From positions 349,659 through 413,658 of the forward strand of contig BQKD01000001.1 in assembly GCA_022834735.1 (NCBI GenBank): a stretch of 64,000 nt of DNA. Direction: 5' to 3'. Positions 17,282 through 25,746 of this stretch are shown piece after piece. The notes beneath the pieces were generated by a model. It saw only the letters and a program-made list of their open reading frames with translations, ran no database searches and was not told the origin of the DNA. Both the position numbers and the translations under genes were made by a program. The DNA is from Erysipelotrichaceae bacterium OPF54 (GTDB taxonomy: Bacteria; Bacillota_I; Bacilli_A; Erysipelotrichales; Erysipelotrichaceae). Within the stretch, counting starts at the first letter, position 1. Every line of letters begins with the position of its first letter.

Positions 17282-18400
17282 ATGCCAAATAAAGCCTACA
17301 AATTCAGACTCTATCCAACGCCGGCACAGAAGATCCTCCTTGCAAAGACATTCGGCTGTGTCCGCCTTGTCTACAACCATTGGCTCGATCGAAAGATCAG
17401 CCAGTACAAAGAAGACCAGACGACCTTGAGCTATACTTTCTGTGCCAAAGAACTAACCGAAATGAAGAAAAATGACCAATACGCCTTCCTGAAGGAAGTG
17501 GACAGCATTTCTCTGCAGCAGTCGCTCCGCCATCTGGATCAGGCCTTCCAGAACTTCTTCAATCAGCCGAAAACAGGATTTCCAACATTCAAATCCAAAA
17601 GAAACAGAAAGAACAGCTATTCGACCGTCTGCGTCAATCAGAACATCCTCCTGTCCGACGGCTATTTGAAACTGCCGAAGATCGGACAGGTCAAGGTGAA
17701 GCAGCATCGGGAGATGCCTGAATCTTATGTCCTCAAGTCGGTGACAGTAAGCCAGAGCCCGAGCGGAAAGTATCATGCAAGCCTTTTGTTCGAGTACGAA
17801 AACCAAGTACCGGAAAGAAAGCCGCAGACTTTCCTTGGACTCGACTTCTCGATGAACGGACTGTACAAAGACAGCGAAGGAAACGAGGCAAAGTATCCAA
17901 AGTATTACAGAAAATGGGAAAAGAAACTGGAACGTGAACAACGCAAGCTGTCGCACATGCAGAAAGGCTCGAGAAACTGGGAGAAACAGCGGATCAAGGT
18001 TGCAAAGCTGCATGAAAAGGTTGCCAATCAAAGAAAGGATTTTCTGCATAAGCGATCAAGAGAGATTGTCAATGCGTATGACTGCGTCTGCATAGAAGAC
18101 CTGGATATGAAAGCGATGGCAAGGTCGCTGCATTTTGGCAAATCGGTCCATGACAACGGTTGGGGCATGTTCACTACTTTCCTGAAGTACAAACTGGAAG
18201 AAGAGGGAAAGCAGCTGATCCGGATCGACAGATGGTTTCCTTCGAGCCAGACCTGCTCTGTATGCGGGTATAAGAACCCGGAAACAAAAGATCTCGGCAT
18301 GCGGGAATGGGATTGTCCGAACTGTAAAAGTCATCACGATCGGGACCTCAATGCCGCGATCAATATAAGAGCGGAAGGCATGCGGATCGCATTGGCATAG
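17282..18400 (+). CDS. tnpB: TnpB, RNA-guided nuclease of an IS605-type element
   Basis: This 372-residue protein belongs to the TnpB/OrfB family, RNA-guided DNA nucleases ancestral to Cas12. All parts look intact: an N-terminal AYKFRLYPTPAQKILLAKTF start, the RuvC triad Asp188 (FLGLDFSMN), Glu272 (VCIEDLDM) and Asp355 (HHDRDLNAAINI), and the zinc ribbon CSVCGYK..CPNCKS. A GAGGAGG-like Shine-Dalgarno precedes the ATG. It should cut DNA matching a guide copied from beyond the element's right end and thereby help keep the element in place. No TnpA accompanies it. Confidence 0.95.
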   Translation: MPNKAYKFRLYPTPAQKILLAKTFGCVRLVYNHWLDRKISQYKEDQTTLSYTFCAKELTEMKKNDQYAFLKEVDSISLQQSLRHLDQAFQNFFNQPKTGFPTFKSKRNRKNSYSTVCVNQNILLSDGYLKLPKIGQVKVKQHREMPESYVLKSVTVSQSPSGKYHASLLFEYENQVPERKPQTFLGLDFSMNGLYKDSEGNEAKYPKYYRKWEKKLEREQRKLSHMQKGSRNWEKQRIKVAKLHEKVANQRKDFLHKRSREIVNAYDCVCIEDLDMKAMARSLHFGKSVHDNGWGMFTTFLKYKLEEEGKQLIRIDRWFPSSQTCSVCGYKNPETKDLGMREWDCPNCKSHHDRDLNAAINIRAEGMRIALA

Positions 18401-18540
18401 CCTGTGAATAAAAAAGAACCGTGGGGCACACGGGGATAGCTCGCTTATGCTTGACGAGATATCGTCATCGAACGAGAACCGACTGTTCGCAACCTTGCGA
18501 AAGGAAGCCCCCACCTCTATAGGTGGGAGAGGATGTCACG
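18390..18540 (+). ncRNA. Predicted omega (reRNA) scaffold of the TnpB element
   Basis: In known elements the guide RNA scaffold spans the 3' end of tnpB and the right end, and the guide is the flanking sequence. Here 18401-18528 is a non-coding, structured stretch ending in the CCCACCT/AGGTGGG hairpin; guide sequence would come from the deacetylase remnant beginning near 18540. The limits are inferred from family knowledge. Confidence 0.5.
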
Positions 18541-18945
18541 CGGCTGACAGGAAAAAAGCCGGATTATTTTGAAGGGCATGCGGTCGCCAGCCCGACATTC
18601 TTTCGGGCGATGCGTGATGTTGCCAGGCAATACGAATGTGATTATCTGGAAATGAAGTGGGCCGAGGCAGTTCCTTTCAAAGGAGCGCGCCTGCAGGGGG
18701 TCATGGCCGCACCTTCGCCAGATTATGATCCGTATGAGCTGCTCAGGCAGACGCTGGAAACCTCTTTGTCCGAAGATGTGATTCCTATGCTGATCCTTCA
18801 TCCCGGATTCATCGATCTGCCTCTTGTACAGGCTTCTTCATTACTGAAGCCGGGGATCCTGGAAGCGGATATGGCGTCGAGCCAAAAGGCAAAAGAACTG
18901 TTAAGGCGCTGCGATGCCCAGGTCGTGGCTTGTCATGAACTATAA
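18529..18945 (+). pseudogene. ChbG/YdjC deacetylase, C-terminal remnant
   Basis: The frame encodes the last 140 or so residues of a YdjC/ChbG carbohydrate deacetylase, with YFEGHAVAS and LILHPGFIDLPL corresponding to YFEGHAVAS and MVCHPGYLDAYI of the intact paralogue at 63.2 kb. About 120 N-terminal residues, including the metal-binding DDLG region, are missing because the TnpB element's right end abuts the gene. No native start remains. The stump is followed by a terminator. Confidence 0.85.
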
Positions 18946-18955
18946 TAAATAGTAA

Positions 18956-18990
18956 AAATGCTGTCAGGATAGACTGGCAGCATTTGTTGT
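18956..18990. terminator. Bidirectional terminator
   Basis: AAATGCTG and CAGCATTT form an 8-bp stem between the converging deacetylase remnant and the cyclophilin gene. Confidence 0.65.
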
Positions 18991-19005
18991 GTTGGATTTT
19001 CTGTT

Positions 19006-19491
19006 TTAGTCTTCGACACGGATCGACTCGATGACCTGCGGCGTCTTCGGTGCGTCCGACCACGTTGTCGGTGTGCCCGCGATCTTGTCGAGCTCATCCA
19101 GACCATCGGTGATCAGTCCGAAGCCGGCATACTGTCCATCAAGATGCGGCGCATCGGCATGCATGATAAAGAACTGGCTTCCTGCCGAGTTCGGATCCAT
19201 GGCACGAGCCATCGACAGAATCCCGCGCGTATGTTTCAGATCGTTCTTGAACCCATTGGCATTGAATTCGCCTTTGATCGTATAGCCTGGACCGCCAGTA
19301 CCGTTTCCTTTCGGATCGCCGCCCTGGATCATAAATCCGGGAATGATCCTATGAAATGTCAGGCCATCGTAAAAGCCTTCATTGGCCAGTTTTTCGAAGT
19401 TGGCTACGGTTTCCGGCGCAATTTCAGGATACAGCTCGCCCGACATCGTGCCTCCGTCTTTCATTTTGATGACAACTTTTTTCTTTTCCAT
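19006..19491 (-). CDS. Cyclophilin-type peptidyl-prolyl isomerase
   Basis: This cytoplasmic protein of 161 residues (no signal peptide) catalyses cis-trans isomerisation of proline peptide bonds. Cyclophilin landmarks are FHRIIPGFMIQGGDPKGNG, GILSMARAMDPNSAGSQFFI and HLDGQYAGFGLI; the catalytic Arg lies in FHRII. ATG at 19491 is given as start; a TTG two codons upstream has better spacing from AAGGAG, so translation may begin at 19497. It precedes the cyclophilin terminator and follows the M42 gene on the same strand. Confidence 0.94.
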   Translation of the reverse strand: MEKKKVVIKMKDGGTMSGELYPEIAPETVANFEKLANEGFYDGLTFHRIIPGFMIQGGDPKGNGTGGPGYTIKGEFNANGFKNDLKHTRGILSMARAMDPNSAGSQFFIMHADAPHLDGQYAGFGLITDGLDELDKIAGTPTTWSDAPKTPQVIESIRVED

Positions 19492-19515
19492 AAGCAATAC
19501 ATCTCCTTATATTGT

Positions 19516-20580
19516 CTACATTACCACATGGCGGAAGGAATCGATCACGTTTTGATTGATATTTTTAATGATTTCCCGGGCCAGCCGGACAGCGCCCAGA
19601 TAATCGTCATAGGAGCAGAAACCGGCTGTTGAGTGGGCAAACCTCGTCGGGATGCCGATCACGATCGTCGGAATATCGTGCAGATGATAGATCCCGCCAT
19701 TTGTTCCGCCGCCTTTGCGCACCGCCACCTGATAAGGGATATCCGCTTTTTCTGCGCAGTCCAGCGCAAATTTCTGGAACGCCGGATGCGTGATCATCGA
19801 ACAGTCGAACGCCCGCAGCATCACGCCTTTCTTCATGGCCGTCTGGACCATGTCCGGGCTTTCGAATGAATCATCAGCCGGACAGCCTTCAAAACAGATA
19901 GCCACATCGGCTTTGATGTTTTGTACGGCCAGCGAGCTGCCCCGCTCGCCCACTTCCTCCTGCACGGTAAGAACGCCTGTAACGGTATTGCTTGTTTCCG
20001 GAAGAGAATGGAGCGTCTGCAGCAGAGCGGCACACCCGATCCGGCAGTCAAAGGCTTTTCCTTTGAAAATTCTCTGTTTCTCGATATACTCGCACGTCAC
20101 ATCCGGAACGATAAAGCATCCCGGAACGATCCCAAGAGCCATCGTTTCCTCTTTGCTGGATGTTCCCGCATCGATCACCAGCGATTCGAAAGAGATAGGG
20201 GCTTTCTTTTCCGCCTCGCTCATAAAGTGGACAGGCTTTGCGGCCACGATCCCTGAAACAAAGCCGTTTTCTGTTTTGATCTTCACTGCACTTCCCGCTA
20301 CGTTGACCGGATTCCATCCGCCCAATGGAAGGAAGCGGACCGTTCCGTTGGCAAGCACGGCCTGCACGATAAAACCGACCTCATCGCAGTGCGCGTCCAG
20401 AAGGATCGCGCAGCCGTCCTTCTTTTCTTTTGGAACGATGTACAAATTGTGCATCGTGTCCAGCTTGGTATCGTATTGTTCTGGAACAGACTGCATCGCT
20501 TTGCGGATGACATCGTCTTCCATCCCGCTCGGACCAAAGGCGTCAGAAAGAACCTTGATCCGGGAAATTTCCTCATTCAT
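19516..20580 (-). CDS. M42-family metallo-aminopeptidase
   Basis: This 354-residue protein belongs to peptidase family M42 (PepA/FrvX-like glutamyl aminopeptidases), cytoplasmic dinuclear-metal enzymes that trim peptides. Metal and catalytic features are LLDAHCDEVGF (first His and Asp), the FDCRIGCAALL bridging Asp, VLTVQEEVGERGS with the Glu pair, and IGIPTRFAHSTAGF with the final His. The start at MNEEISRIK (20580) is supported by GGAAAGGG upstream; the longer frame lacks one. It lies 25 bases upstream of the cyclophilin gene. Confidence 0.93.
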   Translation of the reverse strand: MNEEISRIKVLSDAFGPSGMEDDVIRKAMQSVPEQYDTKLDTMHNLYIVPKEKKDGCAILLDAHCDEVGFIVQAVLANGTVRFLPLGGWNPVNVAGSAVKIKTENGFVSGIVAAKPVHFMSEAEKKAPISFESLVIDAGTSSKEETMALGIVPGCFIVPDVTCEYIEKQRIFKGKAFDCRIGCAALLQTLHSLPETSNTVTGVLTVQEEVGERGSSLAVQNIKADVAICFEGCPADDSFESPDMVQTAMKKGVMLRAFDCSMITHPAFQKFALDCAEKADIPYQVAVRKGGGTNGGIYHLHDIPTIVIGIPTRFAHSTAGFCSYDDYLGAVRLAREIIKNINQNVIDSFRHVVM

Positions 20581-20710
20581 TGTATCAACCCTTTCCATTT
20601 TGACTGCTTTTAATATAATCTTTTTTTTCTTCAGATTCAACTTCGATTGCGCGAAGAGCCAAAAGCAGAAAGGTGTTTTATAATGAAATCAAAAAGAACG
20701 GAGCATCTTT

Positions 20711-21454
20711 ATGAAAAAACCAAAAATCGGCCTGCTCAATTTGTCAGACCCTCTATCAAGACCATTAACAGCGCTTGTGGAGCAGCTCGAACGCCAGGAT
20801 GTGGAGGTCGTGCTCTCGCCCCTGCTGCATGACAGGCAAGCACCCCCCGAACAAAAGGCTAAGCAGTTCAACTCCTGGATGAAAGAAGACACGTTCGATA
20901 TCGTGTTCGATGTGTCGGGCGGCGATCTGGCCAATACCACGATTCCTTCTCTTGATCTGGAAGCCTATGCACAGTCGCATACCGTCTTTGCCGGCTATAG
21001 CGATCTGACGCCAGTTCTGAACGTGCTGGCGCCGATCAGGAAGACGTTGCTGTATCAGATCCGCAACAACGGACGCTTTGACGAACTGATCGATTTCCTT
21101 TTTAAGAGAAATGAGGACCTTGTCCTCTATGACAGCGTATGCGGCGGCAATATCCGCTGCTTCCTGAAACTGGCAGGCACACCGTATTTTCCGGATCTGC
21201 GTGGCCGGGTGCTCTTTCTGGAAAGCTATTCCGGCAATGAGCGGCGGATCGAAAGCTTCTTCGCCCAGCTGGCGCAGATGGGCGTGTTCGATCGGATCGA
21301 TCATCTTGTTCTCGGTAATTTTTCCGAATTGTTCTCGCATCCCGAAGGCAGAGCGGCACTTCGTCGGATCGCGGAAACGTACTGTAAAAAAGAAATCATT
21401 TTTGATGAACGGATCGGCCATCAGCACGATTCCCTGGCAGTATGGATTTCGTAA
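20711..21454 (+). CDS. S66-like (LD-carboxypeptidase/MccF) protein without the usual serine
   Basis: The 247-residue protein aligns by eye with peptidase family S66: FAGYSDLTPVLNVL, VCGGNIRCFLKLAGTPYFPDLRGRVLFLES and a final GHQHDS. It is about 50 residues shorter than usual and lacks the N-terminal GxxGAxSP start. Where S66 enzymes carry the nucleophile (GGxxS after the motif strand), this one reads SGGDLANTTIPSLD, with Ala74 in the nucleophile place; the Glu (LFLES) and His are kept. It may be a non-catalytic relative or use another residue. A CGGAG Shine-Dalgarno precedes the ATG. The gene is divergent from the M42 gene. Confidence 0.7.
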   Translation: MKKPKIGLLNLSDPLSRPLTALVEQLERQDVEVVLSPLLHDRQAPPEQKAKQFNSWMKEDTFDIVFDVSGGDLANTTIPSLDLEAYAQSHTVFAGYSDLTPVLNVLAPIRKTLLYQIRNNGRFDELIDFLFKRNEDLVLYDSVCGGNIRCFLKLAGTPYFPDLRGRVLFLESYSGNERRIESFFAQLAQMGVFDRIDHLVLGNFSELFSHPEGRAALRRIAETYCKKEIIFDERIGHQHDSLAVWIS

Positions 21455-21499
21455 AAGATTTGGTATAATTAAAAAATACAATTTAAAGGAGAAACAATT

Positions 21500-22306
21500 A
21501 TGAAGAGAATGAAAGAAATTCTGTCCCATTTCCACATACGAAGCCTGCTCAAGGCCCTGGTCTGGACCATCCTGCTGTCCTTTGCCTACAACATCGCGTA
21601 TATCGCCATAGGCAATATTTCCGACGGACGGCTGTACTATGGCGCCCAGATCGTGCTGTCCCTGCTGTCCTCGATCGGCTTTTACAAGATCTGCACGCTT
21701 GCCTGGACCCCGAAAAAGGAAAAGCTCACGTTCGAGGTGTTGCTGCGCGTTCTGATCTTTCAGGGAATCGAGATCCTGCTTGTTTCCGCCATCCTTGTCC
21801 CTCTGGCGGCGGTCTTTGCGTCCAATATGATCGTTTCGGTCATTGTCCAGCTTGTCAGCGCCGCCATCCTGATCTTTATCATCCCGGTCCAGCTGTTATA
21901 CTACTATGCCTTGTTCCTGCAGAAAACGACGTGGAAAGAGATACGGCAGTTCATTCAAACGGTTTTCAGGTCCCATTACCGGTCCATCCTGAACGCGTAC
22001 TGCGCCCTGCTGCTCCTTGTCATGGCCGTCGATACCTTTACGGGCGGACCGTTTTCGCTTGCCCAGGGGTTTTATGTGCCTGGCGTGCTCAGCAATCTGC
22101 TGTACTGCGGCAATCCGCTTTTTTCCTGGATGTATGTCCTGTATCTGACGGCCGCCTTTTCCCTGCCGCTCTCCAGCATGTTTGCGGTGCTCTTCTTTCT
22201 CTTTGTGATCGGATGTATGTATGCATATCTTGATCTGAATTATGTCGGCTACATCCAGGAGGTATGTACAGATCGTGGAACTAAAAGATCTAAAGCTCAC
22301 CGCTAG
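21500..22306 (+). CDS. Integral membrane protein, unknown
   Basis: This 268-residue protein has about six hydrophobic helices, an N-terminal basic amphipathic stretch, and no recognised domain. TTTAAAGGAGAAA gives a good Shine-Dalgarno and TATAAT lies upstream near 21463-21468. Its 3' end overlaps the start of recG by about 30 bases, so the two are cotranscribed and probably translationally coupled. It resembles the many Bacillota proteins with a GlpM/YesL-like or DUF975 layout, but I cannot assign it. Confidence 0.7.
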   Translation: MKRMKEILSHFHIRSLLKALVWTILLSFAYNIAYIAIGNISDGRLYYGAQIVLSLLSSIGFYKICTLAWTPKKEKLTFEVLLRVLIFQGIEILLVSAILVPLAAVFASNMIVSVIVQLVSAAILIFIIPVQLLYYYALFLQKTTWKEIRQFIQTVFRSHYRSILNAYCALLLLVMAVDTFTGGPFSLAQGFYVPGVLSNLLYCGNPLFSWMYVLYLTAAFSLPLSSMFAVLFFLFVIGCMYAYLDLNYVGYIQEVCTDRGTKRSKAHR

Positions 22307-24251
22307 GCGGTACGGGCTGCTGCAGAAAATGAAGATCCGCACGCTCGAGGATCTTCTCAAGACGTATCCGTTCCGTTATGAAACGATCGAAGCCGTTCCT
22401 TATGAAGAATGGCAGAAGGGCGATCACATTGCGCTCGAGGCGCTCGTATCCTCCCGGCCGAATATCATCCGTTTAGGTGGCGGCCGCACCATGACCCGCT
22501 TTACGATCATCGCATGGGGAGAGGAACTCGAAGTGACCTTGTTCAACCGCCCGTGGGTCAATCAGTTCAAATTCGGCGCATCCATCACTTTGTTCGGGAC
22601 CTATCAGGGAAACAATAAGATCACGGTCACGAATTACAATCTTCGGCCGCTCAGCGAACAGACCGGGCTGCGGCCTGTTTATTCGCTGCCGAAAACGATG
22701 AAGCCATCCGATATGAGCGCGATCATGAAAACGGCTCTCAAACAGGTCGACCAGGTGCCCGATCTCATTCCGGCCCGCTACCGGCAGAAGTACCGGCTGC
22801 TTTCGAAAAACGCGGCCTATCAGTATATTCATCTTCCGCAGAACATGAAACAGCTGCACGCCGCCATACGAACCTTGAAATACGAGGAGTTTTTATGCTT
22901 CCAGTGCTGCGTGCAGGCACAGCAGGTGCAGACCATCGCCAAGGAACCGAAAGTGTTCGATCAGAACCGCATCCAGGAAAAGATCGATTCATTCCGCTTT
23001 CCGCTCACAGAAGATCAGAACACGGCCATTCAGGATATACTGCGCGATATGCGCTCCGATACGGTCATGTACCGCATGGTGCAGGGAGATGTGGGATGCG
23101 GAAAAACGATCGTTGCGATGATGAGCCTGTACGCCTGCGATCTGGCCGGATATCAGGGGGCGTTTCTGGCGCCGACCGAGATCCTGGCACGACAGCATTA
23201 TGAAAATATGAAAAATCTCGGCCTTCCGGTCCGTCTGCTGGTCGCTTCGCTTCCCGCAAAAGAGAAAAGGGAAGTGCTGGCCGGTCTTGAGGCGGGACAG
23301 ATCCGCATGGTGGTCGGGACTCATGCCCTTTTTCAGGAAAAGGTGAACTTTGACGATCTGGGCCTGGTGGTCGCGGATGAACAGCAGCGCTTTGGCGTCA
23401 ATCAGCGCCGCTCCCTGCTGGAAAAAGGGAAGAATGTTGATTTCCTCATGATGTCGGCAACGCCGATCCCGCGCACCTATGCACACTTTCTGTACGGCGA
23501 TATCCAGCTGAGCGCCATCCGGACGATGCCTCCCGGGCGCAGACCGGTCAGGACCCATTATGTTCCCGGCTCGTCGATGAAAACGTTTCTGAAGCAGGTG
23601 CTTGCCGGCATCGGCGAAGGAAGACAGTGTTATGTTGTGTGCCCGATGATCGATGAGAACCTGGAAACGAATCTGAAAGCTGTCACAACCATTTATGAAG
23701 GAATGGAAAAGACGCTGGGAAAGAAATACCGGATCGGCCTGCTGCACGGCAAGATGAGCGCGCAGGAAAAAGAGGAGATCATGGAAAAATTCTCGAACAA
23801 GGAATATGATTTTCTTGTTTCGACCACAGTGATCGAGGTCGGGATCGATGTACCGGACGCGACCATGATGGTCATTTACGATGCGCATCGTTTCGGTTTG
23901 TCGACCTTGCATCAGCTGCGGGGGCGCGCGGCAAGAGGAAAGGTGCAGGGCGAATGCTGGATGCTTTCCGACACGAAAGATGCCGAGGCGATCGAGCGTC
24001 TGAAAAAGCTCGAAACGATGACGGATGGTTTTGCGATCTCTGCCTACGATCTTTCCAAACGAGGTCCCGGCGATCTTCTCGGAACAAGGCAGAGCGGGCT
24101 GCCGACCTTTATTTTAGGAGACTTCGAAAAGGATCCGGCTATCATGGAAGTGTGCGTGCACGATGCCCGGGAGATCCTGGCTGCCGGAAAAGACAGGGAA
24201 ATGCTTGATTATGTAAAGAGTGCGGCAGAAAATGCGCGGTATTTTGACTGA
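22275..24251 (+). CDS. recG: ATP-dependent DNA helicase RecG
   Basis: RecG reverses stalled forks and branch-migrates recombination intermediates. The 658-residue protein has the wedge/OB domain (about 50-200), Walker A GDVGCGKTIVAM, the DEQQRFG form of DEAH box, SATPIPRTYAHFLYG, and motif VI HQLRGRAARGKVQGECWML. GTG at 22275 is chosen as start because RecG proteins begin with the helix VELKDLKLTARRYGLL; an AGGAGG lies 12 bases upstream. The next gene follows within 15 bases. Confidence 0.93.
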   Translation: MELKDLKLTARRYGLLQKMKIRTLEDLLKTYPFRYETIEAVPYEEWQKGDHIALEALVSSRPNIIRLGGGRTMTRFTIIAWGEELEVTLFNRPWVNQFKFGASITLFGTYQGNNKITVTNYNLRPLSEQTGLRPVYSLPKTMKPSDMSAIMKTALKQVDQVPDLIPARYRQKYRLLSKNAAYQYIHLPQNMKQLHAAIRTLKYEEFLCFQCCVQAQQVQTIAKEPKVFDQNRIQEKIDSFRFPLTEDQNTAIQDILRDMRSDTVMYRMVQGDVGCGKTIVAMMSLYACDLAGYQGAFLAPTEILARQHYENMKNLGLPVRLLVASLPAKEKREVLAGLEAGQIRMVVGTHALFQEKVNFDDLGLVVADEQQRFGVNQRRSLLEKGKNVDFLMMSATPIPRTYAHFLYGDIQLSAIRTMPPGRRPVRTHYVPGSSMKTFLKQVLAGIGEGRQCYVVCPMIDENLETNLKAVTTIYEGMEKTLGKKYRIGLLHGKMSAQEKEEIMEKFSNKEYDFLVSTTVIEVGIDVPDATMMVIYDAHRFGLSTLHQLRGRAARGKVQGECWMLSDTKDAEAIERLKKLETMTDGFAISAYDLSKRGPGDLLGTRQSGLPTFILGDFEKDPAIMEVCVHDAREILAAGKDREMLDYVKSAAENARYFD

Positions 24252-24265
24252 GAGGTAAGTAGGAT

Positions 24266-25084
24266 ATGAAAAAAGATGCGGTAAAAAACAAGATCATTTA
24301 TTTCGCTTCGCTGACTGGCATGTGCGCTGCGCTGATCGCGGTCGCCTACTTTTTCTTTCTGCGCACGATCAAGGTGGATGTCATGAGCAGCATGCAGCTC
24401 ATTTATACAGGAGAAAACAATGCAGCCAGTGTCGAAGCTGTCAATACGATGGAGGATATCAATCAGCGGATCCAGGCTTTTTACAATACGGTCGAATATA
24501 CGGTAGAGCCGGACAGTCATCTGTACAACGGGGAAGTCATCACGATCACGGCCAATTACGATCAGGCCCTGGCTGCCCAGTATCATTTCGAACCGGTCCA
24601 TGTGACAAAACAGATTACGGTGTCGGGACTGCCGGACCGTTATGGTTCGGCTGAAGAGCTCGACCACAGCTGGATCGAACAAATAAAGAAGGAAATGACT
24701 TCCTATGTCATGGATCATCAGGAAATAGAGCTTGCTTCCGAGATCGACCAGAACGGGCCGGATCCGGTCAAAATGGAAACGTGCACTTTGGAATATATGG
24801 CTTTCCTGAAATCGGATGATGCGGCCAACGCGGACCGTATTGCCGGACTGTATCAGGTCGCATACGACGACAACGGGGAAACGAAAAATATGTATTATCT
24901 CGTTCTGGTTCCTAATATCAATGATTCCAAAACGATCGATACGAAAAATATATACGGCGAACGGGCGTATATGAGCGAAACGGAAATCGATCAGAGCCAG
25001 TTCGAACAGTATATCGACCGCTTCTTCGGATCCCAGTACAGGATCGAACCGCTCTTTGCCGAAGCGCAGGAAACCGAAAAGTGA
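24266..25084 (+). CDS. Membrane-anchored extracytoplasmic protein, unknown
   Basis: The 272-residue protein has one N-terminal membrane helix (about 10-32) and an outside domain rich in beta strands and acidic residues. The YNGEVITITANYDQALAAQY stretch resembles small beta-grasp-like repeats of Bacillota surface proteins, but I cannot name the family. It lies 14 bases after recG with an AGGTAAGTAGG leader, so it probably shares the transcript, and a strong terminator follows. Confidence 0.65.
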   Translation: MKKDAVKNKIIYFASLTGMCAALIAVAYFFFLRTIKVDVMSSMQLIYTGENNAASVEAVNTMEDINQRIQAFYNTVEYTVEPDSHLYNGEVITITANYDQALAAQYHFEPVHVTKQITVSGLPDRYGSAEELDHSWIEQIKKEMTSYVMDHQEIELASEIDQNGPDPVKMETCTLEYMAFLKSDDAANADRIAGLYQVAYDDNGETKNMYYLVLVPNINDSKTIDTKNIYGERAYMSETEIDQSQFEQYIDRFFGSQYRIEPLFAEAQETEK

Positions 25085-25149
25085 CATCCTTCCTGCCGGA
25101 AGAGGTGAAGGTTTCCTGCTCAAGAAGGATAAAAACCAGACTACATGAA

Positions 25150-25185
25150 AAACCGGCTGCATAGACACAGCCGGTTTGATTTTAT
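25150..25185. terminator. Terminator between converging genes
   Basis: AAACCGGCTG and CAGCCGGTTT form a 10-bp stem followed by GATTTTATT. Confidence 0.85.
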
Positions 25186-25187
25186 TG

Positions 25188-25589
25188 TTAGCGGGAAATG
25201 TTGGCAAGCAGGGTATCAAGATCGATCTCGCCGATTTCTCCGAATTTAAAGTTCACGTTTTCTTTTGCTGAATCTTCATAACGCGGAATGAGATGCACAT
25301 GGAAATGGTGCACGCTTTGTCCGGCGGCTTCGCCCACATTGGTCAAAACGTTGATGCCATCGCAGTTCAGATTGTTTTTCAGACGGTTCGCCAGCTCCTG
25401 TGCCACCTTCATGACATGATCGAGCAGTTCTTCAGGACAGTCCAGAAAGGATTCGACATGCTGCTTCGGTACGACGAGCGTATGTCCGTAGCTGGTCGGC
25501 GCCACATCCAGAAAGGCGATGACCTGGTCGTCTTCATAAACGATACGGGCAGGAATGTTCCCTGAAACGATTTCGCAAAAAATACACAT
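25188..25589 (-). CDS. HIT-family protein (HinT-like purine phosphoramidase)
   Basis: This 133-residue protein has the histidine-triad motif HHFHVHLIP near residue 100 and the N-terminal CIFCEIVSGNIPARIVYEDD typical of bacterial HinT/Hit proteins, which hydrolyse adenosine phosphoramidates or related nucleotides in the cytoplasm. AAGGAG lies ten bases upstream. Unusually, the mRNA leader of about 145 bases folds into three hairpins, one terminator-like, and encodes a possible 29-residue peptide. Confidence 0.93.
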   Translation of the reverse strand: MCIFCEIVSGNIPARIVYEDDQVIAFLDVAPTSYGHTLVVPKQHVESFLDCPEELLDHVMKVAQELANRLKNNLNCDGINVLTNVGEAAGQSVHHFHVHLIPRYEDSAKENVNFKFGEIGEIDLDTLLANISR

Positions 25590-25609
25590 TTTCTCTCTCT
25601 CCTTCTCTC

Positions 25610-25746
25610 ATTCGCCTTAAATGATGAAAAGCCAGGCTAAGGGGAGGCCTGACTTTTCAAAAATTAAGGGGATAGAAAATAGTATGAATATCAAAATTGA
25701 CATCATACCGGCAAGGCCTTCTGCTCCTTGCTTGTTAAACAGTATA
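25610..25746 (-). promoter_or_regulatory. Promoter and structured leader of the HIT gene
   Basis: TGCTATACT (extended -10, TATACT at 25746-25741) starts a leader with three hairpins: GCAAGG/CCTTGC (25731-25711), GTATGA/TCATAC (about 25708-25682) and an 11-bp stem AAAAGTCAGGC/GCCTGGCTTTT (25657-25627) followed by a weak U-rich tail. AGGCCT occurs in hairpin 1 and in the 5' arm of hairpin 3; being self-complementary, the two copies could pair and disrupt the terminator-like stem. This may be an attenuator. The remaining intergenic DNA to 25940 is AT-rich with no feature I can name. Confidence 0.45.
25617..25706 (-). CDS. Possible 29-residue hydrophobic leader peptide
   Basis: On the minus strand, after the promoter at 25746-25741, tandem ATG codons open a 29-codon frame (start MMSILIFILFSIPLIFEKSG) that ends 27 bases before the HIT gene. 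It runs through the terminator-like hairpin at 25657-25627. It is nearly all hydrophobic, as in type I toxins or membrane micropeptides. The Shine-Dalgarno is poor (AAGGAG about 20 bases upstream). Confidence 0.35.
   Translation of the reverse strand: MMSILIFILFSIPLIFEKSGLPLAWLFII

Larger units (their letters stand above)
17165..18540 (+). mobile_element. TnpB-only IS200/IS605-type element
   Basis: Both ends carry near-identical hairpins around CCTCTATAGGTGGGAG: left 17176-17197 and right 18508-18528. Subterminal hairpins, no terminal inverted repeats and no target duplication are typical of IS200/IS605 elements. Only tnpB is present; there is no TnpA Y1 transposase, so mobility would need one in trans. 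Exact ends are uncertain by about ten bases; GTCAC at 18535-18539 may be the right cleavage site. Confidence 0.8.

Noticed and set aside
17160-17380. AraC open frame extended 70 residues upstream through the TnpB left end
   Set aside because: The added part is translated from the IS end hairpin and reverse strand of tnpB; it is a chance read-through, not a native N-terminus.
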